DNA of 64,000 nt, from contig CAWICW010000008.1 in assembly GCA_963834685.1 (NCBI GenBank), positions 349,424 through 413,423 of the forward strand, given 5' to 3'. Shown here piece by piece: positions 9,304 through 17,105 of the stretch; position 1 is the stretch's first letter, and the number at the start of each line of letters is the position of its first letter. Source of the DNA: Palsa-504 sp963834685. Its GTDB lineage: Bacteria; Actinomycetota; Actinomycetes; Streptosporangiales; Streptosporangiaceae. A program made the position numbers and the translations under genes. A model generated the notes under the pieces. It had not been told where the DNA came from. It ran no database searches and saw only the letters and a list, made by a program, of their open reading frames with translations.

Positions 9304-10569
9304 TCACCCGTGGGCCCGGCCTTCGGCCAGGCTGTGTTCGCTCAAGAACTGGCGGATGATGGGGATCTGGCGCGCTTCCTCAAGCAGGAAGCAGTCGTGG
9401 CCGTACGGCGCCTCGATCACATGGGACTCGACCGGCTTGCCGAGCGCGCGAAGCGCGTCGGCGACCTCCCGCGACGCGGACGGCGGGTACAGCCAGTCGG
9501 AGCTGAACGCGATCAGCAGGGTCCGCGCGCAAACGCCGTCCAGGGCCCGCACGAGCGATCCGCCGCCGTACTGCCGCGCGAGATCGAAGTAGGTCAGCGC
9601 GCGCGACAGGTAGAGATACGTGTTGGCGTCGAAGCGCCTGACGAACGAGTCGGCCTGGTGGCGCAGGTAGCTCTCGACCTCGAACTCCGGCTCGGTGATC
9701 GTGTAGCGGATATCGTCGGCGAATTGCAGCCGCCGGCCGAACTTGTCGTCCAGCGCCAGCGCGGACAGGTACGTGATGTGGCCGACCATCCGCGCCACCC
9801 CCATGCCGCCGTCGGGCGCGCGGCCGGTGCCGTAGTAGCGACCGCCCTGCCAGGCCGGATCGCGCATGATCGCGTCACGCGCGATTGAGTTCCAGGCCAC
9901 GCCCTGCGGGTGCAGGGCGTGCGTGCTGGCGATCGCGACGACGGTATCGACCTGATCGGGAAACAGGATCGCCCACTCGAACGCCTGCATCCCGCCGAGC
10001 GAGCCGCCGGCGACCGCCGCCAGTCGCTCAATGCCGAGCGCGTCCAGGAACGCGCGTTCGGTCCGCACCATGTCCGCGACCGTGATCACGGGAAAGTCCG
10101 GCCCGTACGGCTGGCCCGTCGCGGGGCTGACCGACGACGGCCCCGTCGTCCCCCGGCAGCCGCCGAGCAGGTTCGTGGAGACGACGAAGAAGCGGTCGGT
10201 GTCGAACGCCTTGCCGGGGCCGATCATCCCGTCCCACCAGCCGAGCCCCTTGCCGGTCACGCCGTCACGATCCTCGGCCGCGAAACCGTCGCGGGTGCTC
10301 TCTGCGGGCGGCGTCTTCGCGAAACCCGCCGCATGGGCGTCGCCGCTGAGCGCGTGGCACACCAGGATGACGTTGTCGCGCCGGGGTGAGAGGGCGCCGT
10401 AGGTCTCATACGCTATACGAACCGGGTGCAGGTCCCGCCCGCAGTCGAGCCGGACCGGCTCCGGCAGGTCGAGGTACCGCGTTTCGGCCGTGCCGACACT
10501 GCCGGCCGTGCCGGCACTGCGGGCTTGGCCGGCGGGGCCGGCCGCGAGCGTCGAGGCTGGCTCCGCCAT
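9304..10569 (-). CDS. metX: Homoserine O-acetyltransferase
   Basis: This 421-residue alpha/beta-hydrolase-fold acyltransferase activates homoserine for MetY. The motif NVILVCHALSGDAHAAG, the nucleophile elbow AVAGGSLGGMQAFEW and the catalytic histidine in APYGHDCFLLE are visible, with NLLGGCRGTTGP typical of MetX. The start is set at ATG 10569 (MAEPAST...), 13 codons inside the longest frame. The upstream TTG coincides with the -35 hexamer, and a TAAGAT box lies 7 bases before this ATG with no ribosome-binding site, suggesting a leaderless mRNA. The low-complexity AGT-rich N-terminal 30 residues precede the conserved core. Confidence 0.94.
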   Translation of the reverse strand: MAEPASTLAAGPAGQARSAGTAGSVGTAETRYLDLPEPVRLDCGRDLHPVRIAYETYGALSPRRDNVILVCHALSGDAHAAGFAKTPPAESTRDGFAAEDRDGVTGKGLGWWDGMIGPGKAFDTDRFFVVSTNLLGGCRGTTGPSSVSPATGQPYGPDFPVITVADMVRTERAFLDALGIERLAAVAGGSLGGMQAFEWAILFPDQVDTVVAIASTHALHPQGVAWNSIARDAIMRDPAWQGGRYYGTGRAPDGGMGVARMVGHITYLSALALDDKFGRRLQFADDIRYTITEPEFEVESYLRHQADSFVRRFDANTYLYLSRALTYFDLARQYGGGSLVRALDGVCARTLLIAFSSDWLYPPSASREVADALRALGKPVESHVIEAPYGHDCFLLEEARQIPIIRQFLSEHSLAEGRAHG

Positions 10570-10608
10570 GCGGGCTATCTTAGCTGGTCGCGGCTGGTGT
10601 ATTGTCAA
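10570..10608 (-). promoter_or_regulatory. Predicted leaderless promoter of metX-metY
   Basis: Reading the minus strand, a perfect TTGACA (10603-10608) is followed after 20 bases by TAAGAT (10577-10582) and, 7 bases later, by the metX ATG. The spacer is longer than the 17-18 bases that is ideal. The -10 position would place the transcript start on or next to the ATG, so no 5' leader, Shine-Dalgarno or SAM riboswitch can fit. The divergent OsmC gene starts at 10658, so both operons share an interval of about 88 bases. Confidence 0.55.
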
Positions 10609-10657
10609 TCATCTCCATCGGAATGCTGGAGAAGTAGGCGAAAGGGAACCATACGAC

Positions 10658-11206
10658 ATGACCACGGTCACCAACGGCGTCAACGTGCAGGCACTGCTGG
10701 ACGCGCGCGAGGTGCTCAAGGGCGCGCCCGAAGCCGCCCAGTTCACCTGGCGGGCGTCCGCCAAGTGGCAGAGCGGCGTCCACAGCACGATCAAGGTCCA
10801 GAGCTTCTTCGGCCTCGGGGAGGAGCAGAGCCACAAGGAAGAGTGGTCGTTCGAAGCCGACCACCCCGAGGTCTTCGCGGCCGAGGACAACGGCATCACG
10901 CCGATCGAATACCTCCTCGTCGGCCTGGCGAGCTGCCTGACGGGGGGTATCGCGTCCGTCGCGGAGAACCGGGGCATCCAGCTGCGCTCGGTCGAGTCCG
11001 TGGTCGAGGGCGGGCACGACATCCGCGGGATCCTCGGTGCCGACAGCGACGTCCGCAACGGCTACAACGACATCAAGGTGACGTTCACCATCGACGCGGA
11101 CGCGTCGCGGGAGGACATCGAGGCGCTGGTGGCCCAGTCCCAGAAGCGCTCCGCCGTGTACGACGCGCTGACGAACCCGACAAACGTCACCGTCGAAGTC
11201 GTCTGA
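10658..11206 (+). CDS. OsmC family protein
   Basis: This 182-residue protein carries the OsmC/Ohr fold. It has VLVGLASCLTGGIASVAENRGIQL-type sequence around residues 86-110, where the conserved cysteine of LASCLTGG is the reactive thiol. OsmC proteins reduce organic hydroperoxides or act as thiol-related proteins; this long subtype with FFGLGEEQSHKEEWSFEADH is common beside sulfur genes. The ATG at 10658 follows AAAGGGAA and is preferred to the upstream in-frame start inside the metX region. It is divergent from metX and starts a three-gene cluster with an FAD monooxygenase and an FMN reductase. Confidence 0.9.
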   Translation: MTTVTNGVNVQALLDAREVLKGAPEAAQFTWRASAKWQSGVHSTIKVQSFFGLGEEQSHKEEWSFEADHPEVFAAEDNGITPIEYLLVGLASCLTGGIASVAENRGIQLRSVESVVEGGHDIRGILGADSDVRNGYNDIKVTFTIDADASREDIEALVAQSQKRSAVYDALTNPTNVTVEVV

Positions 11207-11225
11207 GGGTTTTGGGGTCCACGTC

Positions 11226-12464
11226 ATCGAGCGCGTTACCACGGTCGTCATCGGCGCGGGGCACGCGGGCCTGGCCGCGAGCTACTTCCTCGGTGACCGG
11301 TCGATCGATCACGTCGTGCTCGAGCGCGGCGAGGTGGCGAATTCCTGGCGGCGCGAACGGTGGGACTCTCTGCGGCTGCTCACCCCCAACTGGCAGAGCC
11401 GCCTGCCGGGCCAGCGCTACGAAGGCCCGGATCCCGACGGCTACATGACGATGGGGGAAGTGACCGAGTTCATCGAGCGCTTCGCCGTGGTCTCGCGCGC
11501 TCCCGTCCGGGCCGGCACCGACGTCACCTCGGTGCGCCGCGCCGACGACGGATACCGCGTGACCACGAGCCAGGGCGTGATCGGCTGCCGGGCCGTGGTC
11601 ATCGCGAGCGGTGCCTGCAATCAGCCCTCGGTGCCGGCGTTCGCTACGGCGGTGCCGGAATCGGTCGAGCAGCTGACGACGTTCGACTATCGCGACCCGG
11701 CCAAGCTCCCGGACGGCGGCGTGCTCGTGGTGGGAGCGTCGGCGACCGGCGTGCAGCTGGCCGCCGAGCTGCAGCGGTCGGGCCGGCCGGTGACCCTCTC
11801 GGTGGGCGAGCACGTGCGGCTGCCACGCACGTACCGCGGACGCGACGTGCTGTGGTGGATGGACGCGTCGGGCGTGTGGGACCAGCGGTACGACGAGGTC
11901 GAGGACCTCACCCGGGCCCGGCGGCTGCCCTCGCCACAGCTCGTCGGGACACCAGCGCGGACGACGCTCGATCTCAACGCGCTCACCTCGATGGGCGTCG
12001 AGCTGGTGGGCCGCTGGGGGGCGGTGCGTGACGGCCGCGCGCTGTTCTCCGGCGGCCTGCGCAACATGTTCTCGCTCGCGGACCTCAAGATGCGGCGCCT
12101 GCTGGACACGTTCGACGAGTGGGCCCGGGCGAACGGGCGTGACGGTGAGGTCGGCCCGCCCGAGCGCTTCGAGCCGACGCGCGTGCCCTCCTCCGCGCGG
12201 TTGCAGCTCGACCTGGGCAGCGGCGAGATCCGCGCGGTCGTGTGGGCGACGGGCTTCCGGCCCGACTACGGGTGGCTCGACGTGCCCGTGGTCGACGCGA
12301 AGGGCCGGCTGAACCACGAGGGCGGCGTGGTCGACAGCCCGGGACTGTACGCGCTGGGTCTGCCCGTGCTGCGCCGGCGTAAGTCCTCGTTCATCTACGG
12401 CATCGAGGACGACGCGCGTGAGGTGATCGATCACCTCACGCGGGACCTGGCCGTGCGCCGGTGA
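11226..12464 (+). CDS. FAD-dependent monooxygenase, CzcO/YhiN-like (no canonical start codon)
   Basis: This protein of about 412 residues has a typical flavoprotein monooxygenase layout: an FAD Rossmann motif VVIGAGHAGLAASYFLG at the very N-terminus, WRRERWDSLRLLTPNW, a second NADPH Rossmann motif VLVVGASATGVQLAAEL near residue 160, and VWATGFRPDY near the C-terminus. The coding frame after the in-frame stop at 11169 contains no ATG, GTG or TTG until 11316, which lies after the FAD motif. Translation must therefore start at ATC 11226 (or GTC 11223), or a base is wrong. It lies 19 bases after the OsmC stop and probably acts in the same sulfur or thiol oxidation pathway. Confidence 0.85.
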   Translation: MERVTTVVIGAGHAGLAASYFLGDRSIDHVVLERGEVANSWRRERWDSLRLLTPNWQSRLPGQRYEGPDPDGYMTMGEVTEFIERFAVVSRAPVRAGTDVTSVRRADDGYRVTTSQGVIGCRAVVIASGACNQPSVPAFATAVPESVEQLTTFDYRDPAKLPDGGVLVVGASATGVQLAAELQRSGRPVTLSVGEHVRLPRTYRGRDVLWWMDASGVWDQRYDEVEDLTRARRLPSPQLVGTPARTTLDLNALTSMGVELVGRWGAVRDGRALFSGGLRNMFSLADLKMRRLLDTFDEWARANGRDGEVGPPERFEPTRVPSSARLQLDLGSGEIRAVVWATGFRPDYGWLDVPVVDAKGRLNHEGGVVDSPGLYALGLPVLRRRKSSFIYGIEDDAREVIDHLTRDLAVRR

Positions 12465-12561
12465 TCTTGACCATTCCCGGCCAGTGGAACCGATGCTCGT
12501 TCCGAAAAAAAAAAAGAAAATCAACCCAGCGCCCGCTCATCCGAATCCGGAGGTCGACGTC
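12465..12561. other. Intergenic spacer with A11 homopolymer
   Basis: This 97-base gap between the monooxygenase and the FMN reductase contains a run of eleven A residues (about 12507-12517) followed by GAAAATC, very unusual in this high-GC window. A good ribosome-binding site (GGAGGT, about 12549-12554) sits just before the reductase ATG. No hairpin terminator was recognised here, so the reductase may be cotranscribed with the upstream genes. Confidence 0.6.
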
Positions 12562-13101
12562 ATGCAAATAGCCGTGGTCACCGGCAATCCGAAGCCAGCG
12601 TCCCGGACTCACGGTGTCGCCCTGGCGGTGGCCGGTGCCCTGGGCGCCGCTCTCGCCTGCCCTGATGCCCCGGCCTCGGGCGCGCACCTGGTGATCGACC
12701 TCAGCGAGCATGCGCCGAGCCTGTTCGACCCGTCGGCGGCCGAGCTGTCCCGGCTGACCGCGGAGGTCGCGGCCGCTGACATCGCCATCTTCGCCTCGCC
12801 GACCTACAAGGCCTCCTACACCGGCATGCTGAAGGCGTTCCTGGACCGTTACGGCAGCAACGGCCTGGCCGGGACGATCGCGGTGCCGGTCATGACCGGC
12901 GGCTGGGCTGGCCATGCCCTCGCGGTCGAGGTTCACCTGCGCCCGGTCCTGGTCGAGCTGGGCGCGACGGTTCCCGCCCGCGGCCTCTACGTCACCGAAC
13001 CCGAGTTCGGTGAACTCGACGCCGCGGTCGCCAGGTGGGCCGCCGCCGCGATCCCCCTCATCCGCGGCGCGCTGGCCGTTCATGAAGCCAACGAGGTGTA
13101 G
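12562..13101 (+). CDS. NADPH-dependent FMN reductase, SsuE-like
   Basis: This 179-residue flavodoxin-like reductase opens MQIAVVTGNPKPASRTHGVA, with the phosphate-binding loop after the first strand. It has IAIFASPTYKASYTGMLKAF and LDRYGSNGLAGTIAVPVMTGG, matching SsuE/MsuE-type FMN:NADPH oxidoreductases. It supplies reduced FMN to LLM monooxygenases, so it is the expected partner of the enzymes at 4913 and 6070. ATG 12562 is chosen because GGAGGT lies 7-8 bases upstream and homologues start there; an upstream in-frame start would add a lysine run encoded by the A11 tract. Confidence 0.91.
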   Translation: MQIAVVTGNPKPASRTHGVALAVAGALGAALACPDAPASGAHLVIDLSEHAPSLFDPSAAELSRLTAEVAAADIAIFASPTYKASYTGMLKAFLDRYGSNGLAGTIAVPVMTGGWAGHALAVEVHLRPVLVELGATVPARGLYVTEPEFGELDAAVARWAAAAIPLIRGALAVHEANEV

Positions 13102-13326
13102 CTAGCCCGCGGGCTGGCGGCTGGTCCGCGCCGCCCGGTCCGGGCTTTTCGCGGCTGGTGCCGCACTCGCTACCTGCTCCGCTACCTGCCCGATCTTCGC
13201 TAGCCGGGTCAGGGCGGGCCGCGACAAGATTTCCGCGATGTCGTGCCACGCCACGATTAGTTCCTCGACTCCGTCCAGCGGGGCGTCGTGGCCAGAAAAA
13301 CGGGCTCGCGTGAAGTCGCAAGTTCG
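13102..13326 (-). other. Open frame continuing in phase after the amidase stop
   Basis: On the minus strand the reading frame of the amidase gene stays open for about 74 codons beyond its TGA and then ends at TAG (13102). The translated stretch includes GVEELIVAWHDIAEIL, SRPALTRLAKIGQVAEQ and VASAAPAAKSPDRAARTS. It looks protein-like and uses the GC-rich codons of the region. It could be an eroded C-terminal extension of the amidase or the remnant of a separate gene. No convincing start codon with a ribosome-binding site was found. Confidence 0.35.
13133..13149 (+). terminator. Candidate intrinsic terminator
   Basis: GCCCG-GTC-CGGGC followed by TTTT lies 32 bases after the FMN reductase stop. 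The stem is short (5 GC pairs) but is followed by the only T run nearby. The palindrome AGCCCGCGGGCT just upstream (about 13103-13114) adds further structure. It would end the OsmC-monooxygenase-reductase transcript. Confidence 0.4.
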
Positions 13327-14094
13327 TCAGCTTCCCGGCACCCAAAGCACGAGTCCGGCCGGCATGGCCGCGCCGGGAGAGGTAGTTCCCGCGAACACGC
13401 CGTTGATGTAGGCGGCGGCATCGCTGGCGAAGGCGCCATCATGGATCGCGGTCATTTGCAGGATCGACGACGCCTCCGTCTTGAGCTGCGCGGCTAGGTC
13501 ATTCAGGGACAGGCTGCCGTCGCTTGTCCAGGCGACCTGACCCGCCCGGATCGCTGCCGCGCGGCTGATGATCTCGTATCGCTGGCCCGCCCGCGGCCCG
13601 GGACCCGGGCAGGTGTGGCCGCCCCAGGCGGCTCCGCCCATCACGTGAGTTCCGTAGCCTTTAATGTCTACCGAGTCGGTGACCTGCAGCGGGAACCCGG
13701 CGAACCTGCTGAGGACCTCGACCAGCTGCGCTGATGCGGTGAGCTGAGCATCGGTGAGCGGGTTCTCGGTGTTGCCGTCGTCGGCGTGCTCGATCGAGTA
13801 CCAGGTTTCGTTGCCGGCCATCTCCGCCCAGGCGATCCAGCCCTTGCCGATCGGCCCGAACTGCCAGACCGAACCATCCTGCGCGATGCCGAAATGCGCG
13901 CTCACGGCGGCGGAGGAGCTATTGAACAGATTGACGGTGGTCGGCTGCAGGTTCCCGACCATCGTGTGCATCACGACGCCCATCATGGCCCCTGATCCCC
14001 AGGAGCCGTTGCTGGTCGGAAAGGGGCTGTTATAGGTGATCGTCACCGGGCCGGTCACCCGGCCGTCAGGACCTATCTCCAGCTTGCCGGTCAT
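13327..14094 (-). CDS. N-acetylmuramoyl-L-alanine amidase (Amidase_2/PGRP fold)
   Basis: This 255-residue peptidoglycan hydrolase has the amidase-2 zinc site: the first histidine in GVVMHTMVGN (about residue 43), the histidine of SIEHADDGN, and the HTCPGP motif near residue 158 that supplies the last histidine. Family members cleave the lactyl-amide bond between MurNAc and L-alanine. The C-terminal 60 residues (LNDLAAQLKTEASSILQMTA and PAGLVLWVPG) look like a degenerate LysM-type module. No signal peptide is apparent, so it may be phage-derived or exported another way. ATG 14094 follows GGGAGGG at good spacing. The frame continues open after the stop. Confidence 0.87.
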   Translation of the reverse strand: MTGKLEIGPDGRVTGPVTITYNSPFPTSNGSWGSGAMMGVVMHTMVGNLQPTTVNLFNSSSAAVSAHFGIAQDGSVWQFGPIGKGWIAWAEMAGNETWYSIEHADDGNTENPLTDAQLTASAQLVEVLSRFAGFPLQVTDSVDIKGYGTHVMGGAAWGGHTCPGPGPRAGQRYEIISRAAAIRAGQVAWTSDGSLSLNDLAAQLKTEASSILQMTAIHDGAFASDAAAYINGVFAGTTSPGAAMPAGLVLWVPGS

Positions 14095-14305
14095 GGATGT
14101 CCCTCCCAGCGGTCGATCTAGCGGCGCGAGATGCCTCACATCATGAAGCCGTGCAGATGGATGTCAAGTAGGCGATGGCTTGGGCACGCCCAACCGGTGC
14201 GGAAATCCGCGCTAGCCGGCCGGGCGTGCGGGCCCGGCCGGCTGCGGCTGGTTCGTGCTGGAGCGGGCATGAGATCCGGATCGGGAATCCGGTCCGGCGC
14301 CGCTG

Positions 14306-14455
14306 CTAGTTCCCCCGGGTCGGATACGCACTGGGGGTGTTCCGCAAGCTGGTCACCTGGGTCTGGGCGTAGTTGCACTCGGCGACGATAGCGACGACGC
14401 GCCGGCCGATGCGAGCCAGCGGACCCCGGCTGCCCTGCGTCACGTTGTGGTTCAT
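14306..14455 (-). CDS. Small conserved actinobacterial protein (ECNYAQ type), 49 aa
   Basis: This short gene encodes 49 residues beginning MNHNVTQGSRGPLARIGRR and continuing VVAIVAECNYAQTQVTSLRN. AGGAGG lies exactly 5 bases before the ATG, one of the best ribosome-binding sites in the window. I recall the core ECNYAQ followed by an arginine/leucine-rich tail ending near NTP as a recurrent pattern in small hypothetical proteins of actinomycetes. It has a short hydrophobic segment (about residues 19-26) and a single conserved cysteine. No function is known to me. Confidence 0.72.
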   Translation of the reverse strand: MNHNVTQGSRGPLARIGRRVVAIVAECNYAQTQVTSLRNTPSAYPTRGN

Positions 14456-14688
14456 GGTTTCCTCCTCGGTTTCCGGCCAGCTGTTCGGCCGGTCACCATT
14501 GAGTCTCGCCGTAAGGCCCTCCTTGGCGCGTCGGAGGAAATCCCTATTTTGCCTGCTGAAATGGGTCCTAGCCGGGCCGGAAACCGGCTTACCCGGACTT
14601 AGCGCCGCAGTTGGCCGAGCGTGAATTTCCGCACCGGGTAATGCGGGCGGGTGTCGCGGTTCGCGGGCGCGGACGTACTATCGCGATT

Positions 14689-15126
14689 GTGGCCGAGTGG
14701 TGGTCGATCGAGGTCCTGCACGGTGAGGTTTCTGCCTTCCGGTGGCAGGAACAGCATGACTCGGCCCTCATTGAGGCGGCGCTGACCAACGAGGTCCGCG
14801 ACGGGGCGTGGCATGCGGACAGGTGGGGCGTAGTGTTCGAGGTGCTCTTCGATACCGAAGAGCAGTGGGAAGCGTTCTGCAGCCTGCCTGTCGTGTGCGC
14901 GGCCCTGGATGCCGTCCCGGATCCGGTCAATGGCCTGCTCATCTACCGCGGTCGCGGCGGCGGGGCAGGTGCCCGGGAGCCGCGCAGGCCGAAGCCCACA
15001 CTGAGCTCCGGGGCCATTTCGCTGCCCGGGCCCGCGGACGAGCCGTATCTGGATCTGGCGGCTGTCTCCGCACCGGCCGCGGCGGACGCCCGGCCGACGA
15101 CGGCAGGGCGGTCGCCGGGTACATGA
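14689..15126 (+). CDS. Conserved hypothetical protein
   Basis: This 145-residue protein begins with GTG and reads AEWWSIEVLHGEVSAFRWQE, with VFEVLFDTEEQWEAF and DAVPDPVNGLLIYRGRGGG further on. A proline/alanine-rich tail follows residue 90. I recognise the N-terminal 90 residues as a conserved actinobacterial hypothetical family but know no function. A TACTAT box ends 7 bases before the GTG and no Shine-Dalgarno is present, suggesting a leaderless mRNA. The frame is open further upstream (to 14611), but conservation starts at AEWW. Confidence 0.75.
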   Translation: MAEWWSIEVLHGEVSAFRWQEQHDSALIEAALTNEVRDGAWHADRWGVVFEVLFDTEEQWEAFCSLPVVCAALDAVPDPVNGLLIYRGRGGGAGAREPRRPKPTLSSGAISLPGPADEPYLDLAAVSAPAAADARPTTAGRSPGT

Positions 15127-15181
15127 CGGCCGGCCTGGCCGGGATGATGCCGACTGACATGGTGCCGCTCCTGCGCCCGCC

Positions 15182-16039
15182 TTACTCGGTTGTCCGGAGC
15201 CGGAAATATCGTGAGGCGAGTGGCGCTGCCACGGCGAGAATCAGCGCCGACCAGGCCAGCGACGCCTCGATGGGGTGTTGCATCGGCCAGGCGTGGATCG
15301 ACGCGGACGGGTTCGGATTGTCCCAGAGCTGGCGGGCTGCGGCGGTCACGGCGCTGACCGGGTTCCAGTCTGCGACGGCCTGCAGCCAGCCGGGCATGTG
15401 CTGGGTCGGCACCAGCGCGTTGGACACGAACGCGAGGGGGAACAGCACGATGAATCCGAACGAGGCGGCCGACTCCGGGCTCTTGCTGTTGAGCCCGACG
15501 CATGCTGCAACCCACGACAGCGAGTAGGCGAAGAACAGCACGAGGGCGAATCCCGCGATAACCGGCAGCAGTCCCGCGCTGGTCCGCCAGCCGACCGCCA
15601 GCCCCGTGACGGCGACAACGAGCGCGCACAGGCAGGCCGTCAGCAAGTCCGCCAAGGATCGGCCGACCAGCACCGCGGGCCGCCACATCGGCAGCGTCCG
15701 GAACCGGTCGATGATGCCCTCGTGCAAGTCGGTGGCCAAACCGACCGCGGTGCCCATGGTGGACGTGGTCAGGTTCAGCGCGAGCAGCCCGGCCAGGATG
15801 AAATCGGTGTAGCTGCCGCCGCCGGGAATCGGAATGGCGCCGCCGAACAGGTAGATGAAGAGCACTGTGAACAGCACCGGCTGGATCGTGACGTCGGACA
15901 GTTGCATCGGTTCCCGGGAGATGTGCACCAGGTTCCGGCGCGTCATCGAAGCCACGTTCCTGACCCGCTCGGCCGCACCAGAGGTGTTCAGCCGGGTCCC
16001 GGTCGCGTTGCGCGGCCGCTGCGCGATTGCCGGTGTCAT
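15182..16039 (-). CDS. ABC-2 type transporter permease, DrrB-like
   Basis: This 285-residue membrane subunit is of the daunorubicin-resistance (DrrB) type. It has about six hydrophobic segments, including VLFTVLFIYLFGGAI, FILAGLLALNLTTSTMGTAV and LVVAVTGLAVGWRT, plus the ABC-2 family stretch DLHEGIIDRFRTLPM. GFIVLFPLAFVSNALVPT and MPGWLQAVADWNPVSAVTAA near the end are also characteristic. The ATG overlaps the stop of the upstream ATPase by 4 bases. The pair would export a lipid, drug or natural product. The two-gene operon is controlled by the divergent TetR regulator at 17194. Confidence 0.93.
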   Translation of the reverse strand: MTPAIAQRPRNATGTRLNTSGAAERVRNVASMTRRNLVHISREPMQLSDVTIQPVLFTVLFIYLFGGAIPIPGGGSYTDFILAGLLALNLTTSTMGTAVGLATDLHEGIIDRFRTLPMWRPAVLVGRSLADLLTACLCALVVAVTGLAVGWRTSAGLLPVIAGFALVLFFAYSLSWVAACVGLNSKSPESAASFGFIVLFPLAFVSNALVPTQHMPGWLQAVADWNPVSAVTAAARQLWDNPNPSASIHAWPMQHPIEASLAWSALILAVAAPLASRYFRLRTTE

Positions 16040-17070
16040 GCCTGTGCCACCTGGCTCTCGCGCTCTGCCGCGCCCGCACCCGGGCCGCCTGGTCCGGCGC
16101 TCGTCCCTTTTGCGCCTGATCCGTTGTCGTCACCGGAAATCTGCGCGCCAGTGAGCGCGAAGAAGACATCGTCCAGCGAGGGCTGACGGACCTCGATGTT
16201 GTCCACTAGCATCCCCGCCTGGTCCAGCGCCCGTACCAGAGCAGTCGCCAGGCCGGGTGCGGTGTCCACGGCCGCGCTCAGGCGCAACCCGTGGGCACTG
16301 ACTGACACCTGGCCGCCTACCAGGGGCGCGATCACCCCGGCGGCTTCCGGCCCGGGCTCGGCCAGCGTCACCTCGACACGCGCGCTCCGGCTGCGCTCCT
16401 TGAGCTCGCCCGGCGTCCCGTCGGCGATCACCTGGCCGTGATTGACCACCACGATGCGGTCCGCCAGGGCGTCCGCCTCGTCCAGGTACTGGGTGGTCAG
16501 CAGCAGCGTGACACCGGAGCCGGTGAGGTTCCTGATCACCTCCCAGACTCGCTGCCTGCTCACCGGATCCAGGCCCGTGGTCGGCTCATCCAGGAACAAT
16601 ACGGGCGGCCGGGTCAGCAGGCTGGCCGCCAGGTCCAGCCGGCGCCGCATGCCGCCGGAGTAGCCCTTGACCACCCGGTCGGCGGCGTCGGCCAACTCGA
16701 AGAGCTCAAGTAGTTCGGCGGCCCTGGTCCGGGCCTGTCCCGTTCGCATGCCGCTCAGCTCGCCGACCAGCACGAGGTTCTGACGGCCAGTCAGCAATCC
16801 GTCCAAGGTGGCGTCCTGGGCGGCCACGCCGATCTGCCTGCGCACGGCGGCCGGGTGGGCCAGGACGTCAATGCCGGCCACCCGGGCCTGGCCCGCGTCC
16901 GGCAGCGCCAGCGTGGTCAAGATCCGCACAGCTGTGGTCTTCCCGGCTCCGTTCGGGCCGAGCAGCCCCAGCACGCTCCCGGCTGGCACGGAGAAACTGA
17001 CCCCGGCCAGCGCGCGCGTCTGGCCGTAGCTCTTGAACAGGCCATCGGCCTCGATCATCGTGTCAGCCAT
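16036..17070 (-). CDS. ABC transporter ATP-binding protein, DrrA-like
   Basis: This 344-residue ATPase is of the daunorubicin-resistance family. It shows Walker A LLGPNGAGKTTAVRIL near residue 33, signature YSGGMRRRLDLAASLL, Walker B VLFLDEPTTGLDP and a DrrA-type C-terminal domain (DNIEVRQPSLDDVFFALTG) ending in a glycine-rich tail. It drives export through the DrrB-like permease encoded by the overlapping downstream gene. The start codon faces the TetR gene across a 123-base interval holding two inverted operator copies, so transcription is very likely repressed by that regulator until an inducer binds. Confidence 0.94.
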   Translation of the reverse strand: MADTMIEADGLFKSYGQTRALAGVSFSVPAGSVLGLLGPNGAGKTTAVRILTTLALPDAGQARVAGIDVLAHPAAVRRQIGVAAQDATLDGLLTGRQNLVLVGELSGMRTGQARTRAAELLELFELADAADRVVKGYSGGMRRRLDLAASLLTRPPVLFLDEPTTGLDPVSRQRVWEVIRNLTGSGVTLLLTTQYLDEADALADRIVVVNHGQVIADGTPGELKERSRSARVEVTLAEPGPEAAGVIAPLVGGQVSVSAHGLRLSAAVDTAPGLATALVRALDQAGMLVDNIEVRQPSLDDVFFALTGAQISGDDNGSGAKGTSAGPGGPGAGAAERESQVAQA

Positions 17071-17105
17071 CGCCGGTCATCTTCTGGCAGCTCAACGATC
17101 TCTCC

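Noticed and set aside
10570..10657. SAM-responsive riboswitch upstream of metX or OsmC
   Set aside because: The interval is too short, metX appears leaderless, and no stem pattern of a SAM class was seen.
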